A stretch of 32,184 nucleotides of DNA, from assembly GCA_947476075.1 (NCBI GenBank), contig CANJPM010000015.1, positions 1-32,184 on the forward strand, given 5' to 3'. Positions 9,489-18,371 of the stretch are shown piece by piece; positions within the stretch are counted from its first letter, which is position 1, and each line of letters starts with the position of its first letter. The translations under genes were made by a program, and so were the position numbers. The notes below the pieces were generated by a model that searched no databases, was not told where the DNA came from, and worked only from the letters and a program-made list of their open reading frames with translations. Source of the DNA: Beijerinckiaceae bacterium. Lineage in GTDB: Bacteria > Pseudomonadota > Alphaproteobacteria > Rhizobiales > Beijerinckiaceae.

Positions 9489-10487
9489 TCAGCTCCCCGC
9501 ACGGCGTTCGAGACGTCGCAACATGAGACGGGCGGCGGCCAGCACGAAGAAGGTCAGGACGAACAACAACAGTCCCAGCAGGATCAGCGCCGATTGATGG
9601 ACGCCGTCGCTTTCGGCGAATTCGCTGGCGATGGCCGCCGAAATCGTGGTGCCGGGAGCAAAGATCGAGCCGTTGATGCGAAACGAATTGCCGATGATGA
9701 AGGTCACGGCCATGGTCTCGCCCAAAGCTCGCCCCAAACCCAGCATTACGCCGCCAATGAGGCCGACGCGCGTATAGGGTATGACGACGTTCTTCATCAC
9801 TTCCCAGGTCGTGCAGCCAAGACCGTAGGCGCTTTCCTTCAGCATTGGCGGCACGGTGGAGAACACGTCGCGCGCGATTGCGGTGATGAACGGCAGCACC
9901 ATGATCGCCAGCACGAGGGAGGCGTTGAAGAGGCTGAGGTAAGACGGCGGCCCGCCAAACAGCGTCCCCAGCACCGGCACGCCCTCAAACAGGGCGATCA
10001 TGCCCGGCTGAAAATGATCGGTCAGGAACGGCGCGAGCACGAAGAAGCCCCACATGCCGTAGATGATTGAGGGTATGCCGGCGAGCAGTTCAATCGCCAG
10101 TCCAATTGGCCGGCGCAGACTGGCGGGGCACAATTCTGTCAGAAAGATCGCGACGCCTATGCCCACGGGGGTGGCTATAGCCATAGCGATGAACGAGGTC
10201 AGCAGCGTTCCGTAGATCGGCCCTAAGGCGCCCAGAATCGGCTGCGGCTCAAGCTGCGGCGCCCAGCGGCTGGTCCACAAGAACTCAAACCCGAAAGCCT
10301 CCATCGCCGGCAGAGCGCCTGCGAACAGGGTGACGATGATTCCGCCCAGCAGCAATAACACGCTCATGGCGGCGCAGCGGGTGAGCCAGTAAAATGCGCG
10401 GTCGCCCAGCTTGAACGCCGCAAGAGCCTGAGCGCGATCCGCCGAGTCCGCGTTGACGGCGACCTGTTTCATGGCGATGTCGGTCAC
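9489..10487 (-). CDS. pstC: phosphate ABC transporter permease PstC
   Basis: Inner-membrane permease of about 332 residues, partner of PstA. Six hydrophobic helices can be seen, with LLAGIPSIIYGMWGFFVLAPF and the coupling loop KESAYGLGCTTWEVMKNVVIPYT as the family markers, and a LGRALGETMAV segment. The reading frame extends upstream to a GTG at 10538 (349 residues). GTG at 10520 (with GGAG upstream) and GTG at 10487 (with GGGGGA immediately upstream) are better supported by ribosome-site sequence; 10487 is chosen but is not certain. It follows pstS after a terminator-like hairpin, so it is expected to be expressed at a lower level than pstS. Confidence 0.9.
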   Translation of the reverse strand: MTDIAMKQVAVNADSADRAQALAAFKLGDRAFYWLTRCAAMSVLLLLGGIIVTLFAGALPAMEAFGFEFLWTSRWAPQLEPQPILGALGPIYGTLLTSFIAMAIATPVGIGVAIFLTELCPASLRRPIGLAIELLAGIPSIIYGMWGFFVLAPFLTDHFQPGMIALFEGVPVLGTLFGGPPSYLSLFNASLVLAIMVLPFITAIARDVFSTVPPMLKESAYGLGCTTWEVMKNVVIPYTRVGLIGGVMLGLGRALGETMAVTFIIGNSFRINGSIFAPGTTISAAIASEFAESDGVHQSALILLGLLLFVLTFFVLAAARLMLRRLERRAGS

Positions 10488-10552
10488 TGGTCCCCCTTCG
10501 GGCGAAACTTTGGAATTCACAACCGTCTCCAGAGACACAAATCACAATGAAA

Positions 10553-10578
10553 AGTGGAGAGGGCTGCCCCTCTCCACT
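10553..10578 (-). terminator. terminator/attenuator hairpin between pstS and pstC
   Basis: A perfect 11-base-pair stem has arms at 10553-10563 and 10568-10578 around a 4-base loop. On the minus strand the second arm (CCCTCTCCACT) runs directly into TTT, so it looks like an intrinsic terminator lying seven bases after the pstS stop. Because pstC continues on the same strand, partial read-through is the likely behaviour, giving more PstS than permease. Confidence 0.75.
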
Positions 10579-10584
10579 CTTATC

Positions 10585-11610
10585 TTATTTGGTCTGGATT
10601 TCCTTGTCCCATGTCTGCTTGATCAGCGCGACGACGGAGTCAGGCATCGGGATGTAATCCAGCTCCTCAGCCATTTTGTCGCCCTTCTCGAAAGCCCAGG
10701 CGAAGAATTTCAACGCTGATTGAGCCTCGGCCTTATTGGTCGGGTTGGCGTGCATCAGGATGAACGTGCCCGCAGTGATCGGCCACGACTGGTCGCCGGG
10801 CTGGTTGGTCAGGATCACGCGATAGCCAGGAGCCTTGGCCCAATCGGCATTCGAAGCGGCTGCCTGGAAGGTCGCGACCGTCGGCTGCAACGTCTTGCCT
10901 GCTTTGTTGACCAGCGCCGTATGCACCAGCTTGCTCTGTTTGGCGTAAGCGTATTCCACGTAGCCGATGGAGTTGCGGGTCTGGCCGACATTGCCCGCCA
11001 CGCCTTCATTGCCACGTGCGCCAACGCCCACGGGCCATTCAACAGCCGTGCCGGAGCCGACCTTTGACTTCCACTCGTCGCTGACTTCAGCCAGGTAATT
11101 TGTCCAGATGAACGTCGTGCCCGAGCCGTCAGAACGACGAACCACGGTGATCGCGGCTTTGGGCAGGTTCAGATTGGGGTTCAGCTTCTTGATCGCGGCG
11201 TCGTCCCAGGTCTTGATCTTGCCAAGATAGATGTCGGCCACCGTTGGTCCGTCCAGCACCATCTCACCGGCCTTCACGCCCTCGACGTTGACGACGGCGA
11301 CAAGCGCGCCCATCACCTGCGGCCATTGAACGAGACCGTCCTTGCTGAGCTGGTCAGCAGTCAACGGCGCATCGGTAGCGCCAAAAGCGACCGTCTTGGA
11401 CTGGATCTGCTTGACGCCTGCGCCCGAGCCGATCGACTGATAATTAAGGCCCGTACCGGTCTCTTTCTTGTAGGCGTCAGCCCATTTCGAATAGATCGGA
11501 TAAGGGAACGTTGCGCCAGCGCCCGTGATGTCGAGAGCGTGCGCGCTCGCGATCGAGCCAAGCGCTGCGCCAGCGATGAGAGCGGAGCGGAAAATCTTCT
11601 GCAGGTTCAT
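10585..11610 (-). CDS. pstS: phosphate ABC transporter substrate-binding protein PstS
   Basis: Periplasmic phosphate receptor, 341 residues. A Sec signal peptide covers about 1-25 (MNLQKIFRSALIAGAALGSIASAHA). The mature protein opens LDITGAGATFPYPIYSKWADAY. The phosphate-contacting segments of the family are present: GAGATFP, SIGSGAG, FGATDAPL and RRSDGSGTTFIWT. The C-terminus ends VALIKQTWDKEIQ. An AGAGG ribosome site lies upstream of the ATG (minus strand GCAGAGGCGTATC). It is the first gene of the operon and has a Pho-box-like element about 60 bases upstream. Confidence 0.96.
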   Translation of the reverse strand: MNLQKIFRSALIAGAALGSIASAHALDITGAGATFPYPIYSKWADAYKKETGTGLNYQSIGSGAGVKQIQSKTVAFGATDAPLTADQLSKDGLVQWPQVMGALVAVVNVEGVKAGEMVLDGPTVADIYLGKIKTWDDAAIKKLNPNLNLPKAAITVVRRSDGSGTTFIWTNYLAEVSDEWKSKVGSGTAVEWPVGVGARGNEGVAGNVGQTRNSIGYVEYAYAKQSKLVHTALVNKAGKTLQPTVATFQAAASNADWAKAPGYRVILTNQPGDQSWPITAGTFILMHANPTNKAEAQSALKFFAWAFEKGDKMAEELDYIPMPDSVVALIKQTWDKEIQTK

Positions 11611-11655
11611 GATACGCCTCTGCGTTTTTAAGCCAGCCCGGTGGCCGGCACCTAG

Positions 11656-11689
11656 GTTCTAAGGCGCCGACGCAACACATATGTGACAG
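11656..11689 (-). promoter_or_regulatory. putative Pho box and -10 element upstream of pstS
   Basis: On the minus strand, 11689-11672 reads CTGTCAC-ATAT-GTGTTGC, which fits the PhoB-binding layout of two 7-base repeats separated by an A/T-rich 4-base spacer. The first repeat matches the consensus CTGTCAT at six of seven positions; the second is weak (about three of seven). Ten bases downstream is TAGAAC (11661-11656), a plausible -10 hexamer, the spacing seen at PhoB-activated promoters. PhoB control of this operon is well established in the group; this exact site is inferred. Confidence 0.6.
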
Positions 11690-11720
11690 CTTATCTATTT
11701 GTTAATAAAAGATTTTATTT

Positions 11721-12040
11721 CTCGCTGCGGAACGCGGCTCGGCCGCTGAGGGCTATTACGCCAATGGGTTCGGGGGAACCTCTGCGGCCGGCCCTGTTAC
11801 TGCAAGCGCCGTCCCATTGTTCTAGACGCCAACGAGACGCTTGGCGGGCGCAACGTTCAAGACATCCTCCCCTATTCGGCCATTGGAGCCGGGGGTCTTT
11901 ATACCCGCCTGACGTCCTACGAAGGCTCCACCTGGAAATGGAATGGCGCTTCGAACTGGAACGGCGGCGGCCTTCATTACAGCGAGAACTACGGATACGG
12001 CACGGTCAACGCGCTCAATGCGGGCGCATGGCTGAGGTCT
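11721..12040 (+). pseudogene. subtilisin-family (S8) serine protease fragment, frameshifted
   Basis: No intact gene is present, but three reading frames in succession give a recognisable stretch of an S8 peptidase. In one frame 11748-11822 reads EGYYANGFGGTSAAGPV, containing the GTSA motif of the catalytic serine, before a TAG at 11823. A one-base shift then gives, from about 11816, IVLDANETLGGRNVQDILPYS, and later NWNGGGLHYSENYGYG-VNA, matching the segment after the active site in kexin/subtilase-like proteases. A second shift near 12028 restores MAEVWSV, the end of the catalytic domain. The Asp and His parts of the triad and any start codon are missing. It is a decayed remnant lying just upstream of the pst promoter region. 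Confidence 0.7.
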
Positions 12041-12097
12041 GGAGCGTGCGTTTCCGATCACCGCCACGTCAGCCTTCGTCTTGTAGCAAAAGGAGCG

Positions 12098-12125
12098 GAC
12101 ATATCCGGCACGAACCGGATATGTC
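12098..12125 (-). terminator. putative terminator downstream of the isochorismatase-family gene
   Basis: A perfect 11-base-pair stem (GACATATCCGG, 12098-12108; CCGGATATGTC, 12115-12125) with a 6-base loop lies 16 bases after the stop of the leftward hydrolase gene. On the minus strand it is followed five bases later by TTTT. It is a reasonable intrinsic terminator for that gene, though the T run is short and slightly displaced. Confidence 0.55.
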
Positions 12126-12141
12126 TGCGGGCGACCCGAAC

Positions 12142-12909
12142 TCAGGCGAGCGCAGGCGCGCGTACTGACTCTTGGACTTGCTCTGACCAGCTCTTCTGGC
12201 CGAGATGGCGGAGCGCATCGGCGACAGAAATCACGTCGGCGTATTTCTGATGCAGGTCGAAAAGATTCATGGCGTGCGTGGCCTCATGGCGATCAAACAC
12301 GCATTCCTCGACCACCTGCACGCGATAGCGATGCGAGGCCGCTTCAACCACCGAAGCGCGCACGCAGCCGCTGGTGGCTTCCCCCGCCACGATCAGCGTG
12401 TCGATTCCAAGGAACGTCAAATGCCCGGCCAGCGGCGTGCCCCAGAAGGCGCTGGGCGCCGTCTTGCGCAACACAACCTCTCCGGGGATCGGCTTCACCT
12501 CGTCGACGATGTCCGCCGAGCGCTTCTTGCGGGCGAGCGCCGCCTCGTCCATCACGCTTGCGCGCCCGCCGCCCGCCGCCCCCCCGCTGGCGCGATGGGC
12601 CGCGTCATACCAGCCCAGCATGCCTGAATCGGCCAGCATCGTGATGTGAATGACAGGAATGCCAGCAGCACGCGCGCCTTCAAGAAGGTTCTGGATATGG
12701 GGAAGCGCATTCCAGCCCGCCATGCCGCAACTTGAGGGCCACGTCCTGATAGCCTCCATCATCGGCTCAGGCTTGTCGCCAAACACCGCGCGGTAAAGAT
12801 CGATCAGCAACAGCGCCGGCTTTTGCCCAAAGCCGACCCGGCGATCCGTCGCCTGCGCCAGATGCGCAATGTCCGATTCCGTCAGATACCGATCCCAAAC
12901 GCGCGCCAT
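12142..12909 (-). CDS. isochorismatase-family cysteine hydrolase, N-carbamoylsarcosine amidase-like
   Basis: A 255-residue cytoplasmic hydrolase of the isochorismatase fold. The three family catalytic residues are visible: Asp37 in PALLLIDLYR, Lys149 in VVLRKTAPSAFWGTPL and Cys182 in GEATSGCVRASVVEA. The TSGCVRASVVEA motif and the tail CVFDRHEATHAMNLFDLHQKYADV most resemble N-carbamoylsarcosine amidohydrolase and maleamate amidohydrolase rather than true isochorismatases, so it probably cleaves a small amide or carbamoyl compound. The frame is open to 13035, but the ATG at 12909 has a strong AGAGGAGA ribosome site and the family N-terminus MARVWDRYLTESD, so that start is used. It stands alone, with a hairpin terminator after it. 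Confidence 0.88.
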   Translation of the reverse strand: MARVWDRYLTESDIAHLAQATDRRVGFGQKPALLLIDLYRAVFGDKPEPMMEAIRTWPSSCGMAGWNALPHIQNLLEGARAAGIPVIHITMLADSGMLGWYDAAHRASGGAAGGGRASVMDEAALARKKRSADIVDEVKPIPGEVVLRKTAPSAFWGTPLAGHLTFLGIDTLIVAGEATSGCVRASVVEAASHRYRVQVVEECVFDRHEATHAMNLFDLHQKYADVISVADALRHLGQKSWSEQVQESVRAPALA

Positions 12910-13655
12910 TTTTGTCTCCTCTAGTGCCGCAAGACCCTCAGGATGACAGCGCAAGCCATTGCTCACAAGGCGGAATAATGGACAGACAGATGCCCGAAAA
13001 CGCGCAAAACCCACAGAAAGAAAGCAGCTTGCCATTCCTCAGGGCAGGATGCCCCTTGCCTCGTCAACAGGCCATGTGCAGCGCTTATGGATGGGCTGCA
13101 ATTCTGGCGGCTGCTCAGGAACGAGGGCATGATTGACATCGGACATCACCCGCGCCGGGAATGATCGACCCCGCAACCCGATCACCAAACTCCACCCGGC
13201 TTTCGCGCGATAAGAAGGGCTTCCGCAAGGCTTCGAGCCGTTCCTCGCACGAGTCGTTATGCTCACCTGATTTTTGGGCGTCCATCCGCATTTCAACCGG
13301 AAATGTGTCTTCTGCTGTTTAAGGTGACATTATCCCATTCCGTGGAACACTTCGTCGGGGGCGCCCCGCTCTATTTTCATTTGCGACTGCTCATAACCCG
13401 CAGCGGAGCGCAGCCAAGCCCATGCACGATTTTGCCGACTTCATTCGCGTGGCCGTTGCGGGGGCTGAGTGGCGCACAAAGCCAAGTCCGCGTCACCCGA
13501 AAACCTGTGGGGAGGGCCATCCCCAGTGTTTTAGTCCCCATCGAATGACGCATGAACGCTTGAGCGAGATTGAACAGTCGCGCTTTGGATGTATGATGAT
13601 GAAAAATCGCGCGAAGATTCCAATAATACGCGACATTCGAAAGAGTTAGACAGAC
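12910..13655. other. intergenic region, no convincing gene
   Basis: The stretch between the leftward hydrolase and the rightward efflux operon is about 745 bases. Several short open frames cross it on both strands (for example 13039-13296 minus), but none shows a ribosome site together with a recognisable family pattern. The region must hold the promoters of both flanking units; no clear operator for the efflux genes was found. It may contain decayed gene sequence. Confidence 0.5.
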
Positions 13656-14777
13656 ATGCTGAACATCAGGCCATCTGCGTCCAAAAGCCCTTCTGCGCTG
13701 TTCGCCCCGCTCGGTCGCCTGATGCTTGGTTTTGCGCTGGCAGCTCCGCCTGCACTTACACTTGCGTTAGCTTTTTCCGCCGCCCCGGTCGCCGCTCAAA
13801 GCGGTCGTTCCGCCGTCAGCGCAGCTGCGGTTGAGGCTGAGGCTGTTGAGACTGGCCTAATTGTAGAGGACATCAGGGCGGTCGGAACATTGCAGCCCAA
13901 CGAATCAGTGGGCATCGCGACGGAAATTGCAGGCCGTGTCTCCAACATCCATTTCCGTGAAGGCGAAAGGGTGAAGGCGGGCGACACCCTCATCGAGTTG
14001 GACGCGACAATTCTTAAAGCAGAACTCGACAAGGCTTCCTCTGATTTTCAACTGGCGCAAACCAATCAGGAGCGCGCCCAGACGCTCGCCAGCGTCGGCA
14101 GCGGAACCCAGCGCGCACGTGACGAGACCAGCGCCGCTCTGCGCGCTGCGCAGGCCAATCTTGCGCTCGCGGACGCACGCTTCCAGAAAGCGACGCTCAT
14201 CGCGCCTTTGTCCGGAATCATTGGCCTGCGCACGATCAGCGCCGGCGCTTATGTCATTCCCGGACAGAAGATCGTGGATCTCGTCGATCTCGATACTTTG
14301 AAGCTGGACTTTCGTGTCTCCGAGATCCATGCGTCGCGGGTCCGCGTCGGCCAATCAATCGTTGTTTCTTCTGATTCCGCGCCCAATGTGACGTTTGAGG
14401 GCAGCATCTACGCTATTGACCCGAGCGTTGACGTCAATGGACGCGCCATCAGGCTGCGAGCGCGGGTGCCCAACACCAACAGCGCATTGGCGCCAGGGTC
14501 TTTCGCGCGCATACGCGTTGTCATAGAGGAGCGACCAGATGCGCTCATCGTTCCTGAATCATCCATCTTTCCGTCTGGTGGAAAGACCCTCGTCTATCGC
14601 CTCGTAAACGGTCGCTCCGTGCAGAGCGAAGTTGTTCTGGGATTGCGCTTGCCGGGCAAGGTCGAAATCCGGAAGGGGCTTTCGAAAGGCGACATGATCA
14701 TCACCTCGGGCCAGCAGCGCCTGCGTGATGGTGTGGCTGTGCAGGTTGTTCCCACTGCGGCGGGAGCTTCCAAATGA
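13656..14777 (+). CDS. RND efflux system periplasmic adaptor subunit (membrane fusion protein)
   Basis: A 373-residue HlyD/AcrA-type adaptor that bridges the inner-membrane pump and an outer-membrane channel. An N-terminal signal segment (about residues 10-47) ends in PVAAQS. The order of domains is a first beta/lipoyl half with VSNIHFREGERVKAGDTLIELD (about 95-115), a coiled-coil hairpin (about 118-180, ending LALADARFQKATLIAPLSGIIGL), then the second lipoyl half and beta-barrel (VSEIHASRVRVGQSI), and a membrane-proximal domain with ALIVPESSIFPSGGKTLVYR. The start ATG has only a weak ribosome site (AAAGAG). Its stop overlaps the pump gene by four bases. No regulator gene or outer-membrane factor adjoins it. 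Confidence 0.93.
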   Translation: MLNIRPSASKSPSALFAPLGRLMLGFALAAPPALTLALAFSAAPVAAQSGRSAVSAAAVEAEAVETGLIVEDIRAVGTLQPNESVGIATEIAGRVSNIHFREGERVKAGDTLIELDATILKAELDKASSDFQLAQTNQERAQTLASVGSGTQRARDETSAALRAAQANLALADARFQKATLIAPLSGIIGLRTISAGAYVIPGQKIVDLVDLDTLKLDFRVSEIHASRVRVGQSIVVSSDSAPNVTFEGSIYAIDPSVDVNGRAIRLRARVPNTNSALAPGSFARIRVVIEERPDALIVPESSIFPSGGKTLVYRLVNGRSVQSEVVLGLRLPGKVEIRKGLSKGDMIITSGQQRLRDGVAVQVVPTAAGASK

Positions 14778-17700
14778 GCATCTTTGATTTTTTCATTCGT
14801 CGTCCCGTCTTCGCAACAGTCCTCAGTCTTCTCATTCTGACCTGTGGCGCCGTCTCCTATAAATCGCTTACTGTACGTGAATATCCAAACATTGATCAGC
14901 CCGTCGTCAATGTGACGAGCAGCTATCCCGGCGCCAGCGCCGAGATTATCGAAAGCCAGATCACGCAAGTGCTGGAAGCGTCCATCGCCGGCATTGCCGG
15001 CATCGAGACGATCGCATCCAACAGTCGCCCGGAGCAAAGCCAGATCACCGTGCGTTTCCGGCTCGGCATCGATTCCGATTCAGCGGCCAATGACGTGCGT
15101 GATCGAGTGGGGCGCGTTCGCAAGCAATTACCTGCCGAAACAGAAGAGCCTGTGATCGCCAAAGTCGAGGCGGATGCGCAGGCCATCATCAATATCGCTT
15201 TTGTCAGCGACCGGCACACGGCGCTTGAGCTATCGGACTATGCAAGCCGCTATATTCGAAACCAATTGCAGAACCTGCCCGGCGTGTCCGAAGTACGAAT
15301 AAACGGCGAACGCCGCTACGCGATGCGCATCTGGGTCGACCGCTCGAAACTCGTTTCGCACAACCTCACAGTTCAGGATATCGAGACCGCGTTGCGTCAG
15401 CAGAACGTTGAAGTCCCGTCGGGCCGGATTGAGGGGCCTGATCGCGAATTCACCGTTCTGTCGCGCACAGGGCTTTCTACGCCAGAGCAGTTCCGCCGTA
15501 TCGTCGTGAAGGACGTCGACGGTTTCCCGGTTTATCTGGGCGACCTGGCAAAAGTGGAATTGGGGCCGCAGGACGAGCGACGCACGTCTTCATTCAACAA
15601 TGAAACTGCGATGATCCTTGGCATCATCAAACAGGCGACAGCCAACCCGCTGGACGTGTCTCTGGCGCTGCGCAAAGTGATGCCGCAGGTGAAGCGCGAT
15701 CTGCCCGCCGGAATGAACATAGAGATCAGCTACGATCGCTCGGTGTTCATCGAAGAATCTATCAAGGAAGTCTACAAAACTATTGCTGAAGCGGCCGTGC
15801 TGGTTGTGATCGTGATTTTCGTCTTCCTTCGGACATTCCGGGCTACCATCATTCCGCTCGTCACTATTCCCATATCCTTGATCGGCGCCTTCGCCATCAT
15901 GTCGATGTTGGGATTTTCGATCAATGCATTGACGCTCCTGTCCATGGTGCTGGCGATAGGACTCGTCGTCGATGACGCCATTGTTGTTCTGGAAAACATC
16001 CACAGACATATCGAGGAAGGGCTTGCGCCTGTACGCGCGGCCATGGTGGGCATCAAGGAATTATCGGGCGCGGTCATTGCTATGACACTGACGCTTGCCG
16101 CCGTTTACGCTCCAGTGGCTTTTTCGCCAGGGCGCACGGGAAAACTGTTTGCCGAGTTCGCGCTCACGCTTGCTGGCGCCGTTCTCGTATCGGGCTTCGT
16201 CGCATTGACCTTGAGCCCGATGATGTGCTCGAAAATGCTGAAGTCGCACGAAAGCCACGGGCGGGTTTACAAAGCGATTGAAGCGGTGTTTGTCGCGCTG
16301 AACCAGGGCTATCAGAAGGCGCTCGGCGCGGTTCTGTTAAGGCCGGTGGTCATGATGGTCGTGGCCCTCGGGGTCACGTCAAGTGGCTATTACATATTCA
16401 CGAACCTGAAGTCGGAACTCGCGCCCATTGAAGATCGCGGCGTATTGTTCACGACAGGGCTCGCCCCGGAAGGCGCCACGATTGATTTCACCAATCGCTA
16501 CGCTGGCCAGATGCAAACCTTGCTCAAGGATATTCCGGAGGTCGAGGCGTATTTTGTTATTACCGGAGGGCGGTCAGTTAATGAGCTCGTATCGTTTTCA
16601 CGCCTGAAGCCCTGGGGGGAGCGCACGAGAAGCCAGATGGAGATAGCGGCTGAATTGCAACCCAAGCTCGCGCGAATCTCAGGCGTGCGCGCCTCCGTAA
16701 ACAATCCCGGTTCGTTTGGCCAAAATCCTCGCTCCCGACCCGTGGAGTTCGTGATCCAGACCGGCGACAGCTACAAGAAACTTGAAGAATATGTAGACAA
16801 AGTTTCGGCGGAAGTTCGCAACTACCCGGGCTTTGTGAATCTGGACAGCAACCTCGATCTCAACAAGCCGCAATTGCAAGTTGATGTTGACCGTGAACGC
16901 GTAGCTGACCGCGACGTGAGCGTGTTGACCGTGGGGCGCACGTTGGAAACGCTGCTGGGCGGACGTCGCGTTACTCGCTTCATTCAGAACGGGGAGCAAT
17001 ATGACGTCGTGGTGCAGGTTGATGCCGATGCGCGGCAGACGCCAGGAGATCTCGCCGACATCTACATTCGCGGACGTAACGGCTCTATGAACCAGCTCAC
17101 CAGCCTTGTGCAGGTTGAGGAAACTGTAGCGCCGAAAGAGCTGAACCGCTTTAATCAGTTCCGCGCCGCAACGATTACGGCCAATCTGGCGCCGGGCTAT
17201 GCGCTCGGAGAAGCTTTGGATGTGATGCAAAAGGCGGCCGAGCGCGCTTTGCCGGAGACGGCCCGCTATGATTACTCGGGCGTTTCACGGGAGTTTAGAG
17301 AATCAGGCAGCAGTCTGTATTTCATCTTCTTGCTGGCGCTCTGCTTTATCTTTCTCGTGCTTGCGGCGCAGTTCGAGAGCTTTGTTGATCCGCTCATCAT
17401 CATGTTCACCGTACCATTATCGATGACAGGCGCTCTTGCCGCACTGATGTTCACAGGCACGTCGCTAAACATTTATAGCCAGATTGGTCTGGTAACGCTG
17501 ATCGGCCTTATTACGAAACACGGCATCCTCATTGTTCAGTTCGCCAACCAATTGCAGAATGAGGGACGCAGCGTGCGTGAAGCGATCACTGAGGCGGCGT
17601 CCCTGCGTTTGCGTCCGATCCTCATGACCACGGGCGCAATGGTCGGCGGGGCGATACCGCTCGCACTCGCCAATGGCGCCGGAGCGATGGGCTTGCGATC

Positions 17701-17857
17701 AGTGGGTTGGGTGATTGTCGGGGGTATGACCTTTGGCACGCTGCTGACGCTGTTCGTAGTGCCGACCGCCTACATGTTGCTGTCACGTGATCGTTCGAAA
17801 TCCGTCGCGGTGGATTTCAGCGTCGATCATGCGCACAAGCCGCAAATGGCCGAATGA
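14774..17857 (+). CDS. RND family efflux pump, inner-membrane transporter (HAE-1 type)
   Basis: A 1027-residue AcrB-like proton-driven drug exporter. The N-terminus MSIFDFFIRRPVFATVLSLLI is the family hallmark. Two homologous halves each have one helix, a large periplasmic loop and a block of helices. The proton-relay aspartates Asp400 and Asp401 lie in GLVVDDAIVVLENIHRH, and the matching lysine Lys915 lies in GLITKHGILIVQFAN, so the pump looks functional. The motif GAFAIMSMLGFSINALTLLSM precedes the aspartates. Its length is slightly short of AcrB (about 1049). It is translated with the adaptor at 13656. The outer-membrane partner (TolC type) must be encoded elsewhere. Substrates are unknown; hydrophobic drugs, dyes or solvents are typical. 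Confidence 0.95.
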   Translation: MSIFDFFIRRPVFATVLSLLILTCGAVSYKSLTVREYPNIDQPVVNVTSSYPGASAEIIESQITQVLEASIAGIAGIETIASNSRPEQSQITVRFRLGIDSDSAANDVRDRVGRVRKQLPAETEEPVIAKVEADAQAIINIAFVSDRHTALELSDYASRYIRNQLQNLPGVSEVRINGERRYAMRIWVDRSKLVSHNLTVQDIETALRQQNVEVPSGRIEGPDREFTVLSRTGLSTPEQFRRIVVKDVDGFPVYLGDLAKVELGPQDERRTSSFNNETAMILGIIKQATANPLDVSLALRKVMPQVKRDLPAGMNIEISYDRSVFIEESIKEVYKTIAEAAVLVVIVIFVFLRTFRATIIPLVTIPISLIGAFAIMSMLGFSINALTLLSMVLAIGLVVDDAIVVLENIHRHIEEGLAPVRAAMVGIKELSGAVIAMTLTLAAVYAPVAFSPGRTGKLFAEFALTLAGAVLVSGFVALTLSPMMCSKMLKSHESHGRVYKAIEAVFVALNQGYQKALGAVLLRPVVMMVVALGVTSSGYYIFTNLKSELAPIEDRGVLFTTGLAPEGATIDFTNRYAGQMQTLLKDIPEVEAYFVITGGRSVNELVSFSRLKPWGERTRSQMEIAAELQPKLARISGVRASVNNPGSFGQNPRSRPVEFVIQTGDSYKKLEEYVDKVSAEVRNYPGFVNLDSNLDLNKPQLQVDVDRERVADRDVSVLTVGRTLETLLGGRRVTRFIQNGEQYDVVVQVDADARQTPGDLADIYIRGRNGSMNQLTSLVQVEETVAPKELNRFNQFRAATITANLAPGYALGEALDVMQKAAERALPETARYDYSGVSREFRESGSSLYFIFLLALCFIFLVLAAQFESFVDPLIIMFTVPLSMTGALAALMFTGTSLNIYSQIGLVTLIGLITKHGILIVQFANQLQNEGRSVREAITEAASLRLRPILMTTGAMVGGAIPLALANGAGAMGLRSVGWVIVGGMTFGTLLTLFVVPTAYMLLSRDRSKSVAVDFSVDHAHKPQMAE

Positions 17858-18371
17858 TTCCAAAGCGCCAAAGGGGAAATTCCCCTGGACGGGGACACGC
17901 GTAAAAAACGTCGCGCATTACGGTAAGCTTTTGTTCGAAAGATGTGGCTGGACGCACTCGATCTGGCCATTTTTCTGCGGGCTGCATCCAATGTGTCATC
18001 AGGCGCGACAGCGCCCCCGGAGCGCCGATTACAACGCCTTCAAGATGTCGCGCAAATTCCTCCCCGCAAATTCCTCACGGTGAGCTCCGCGACGCGGAGG
18101 CTGATTGCGGGAGACTGTCTGCAAGTTTGGAGAAATGGCGCGCCAGAAAGAATAAAGACAAGAAAATGTATGTCGTTGAAATCAATGCCTAATACTTATC
18201 TAGGGCTCATGAGCCCGCCAGGAGCGCTTAAGTTCGCGGCGCGTCAGCGCTAGGGGCAGCAGGCCGCCGCGGACAAGCGGCATAATAGTTATCAAACCAG
18301 CCCGAGCCTCTAATGCTCACGCCGCTCTGATGTTCTATTTTGAATGACGACGCGCAGTCTGGCCAACCCTA
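17858..18371. other. intergenic region after the efflux operon, no convincing gene
   Basis: About 510 bases without a supportable gene. Open frames here are short and compositionally poor. Visible small structures are a perfect 14-base palindrome GGGCTCATGAGCCC at 18203-18216 and an interrupted direct repeat of GCAAATTCCTC near 18050-18077. Neither has a clear role. The stretch ends at the terminal sequence of a degenerate IS5-family element. Confidence 0.5.

Noticed and set aside
8757-10070. Long plus-strand open frame of 437 codons across pstA and pstC
   Set aside because: It is the antisense of two clear membrane-protein genes; its composition (His, Gln, Arg, Asp rich) is the usual shadow of GC-rich helices, and it shows no family motif.
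11683-12168. Plus-strand open frame of 161 codons upstream of pstS
   Set aside because: It runs partly through the subtilase remnant; its own N-terminal part is low-information, and no ribosome site is seen. Only the short part in the MAEVWSV frame is meaningful.
13039-13296. Minus-strand open frame of 85 codons between hydrolase and efflux genes
   Set aside because: Rich in Arg/Ser/Pro, no ribosome site and no recognised family; probably spurious or part of a dispersed repeat.
17873-17887. AGGGGAA-A-TTCCCCT palindrome after the RND pump, as a terminator
   Set aside because: The two arms leave a single-base loop and no T run follows, so it cannot act as a normal hairpin terminator.
17942-18253. 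Plus-strand open frame of 103 codons after the RND pump
   Set aside because: No convincing start signal, no family features, and it overlaps other equally poor frames.
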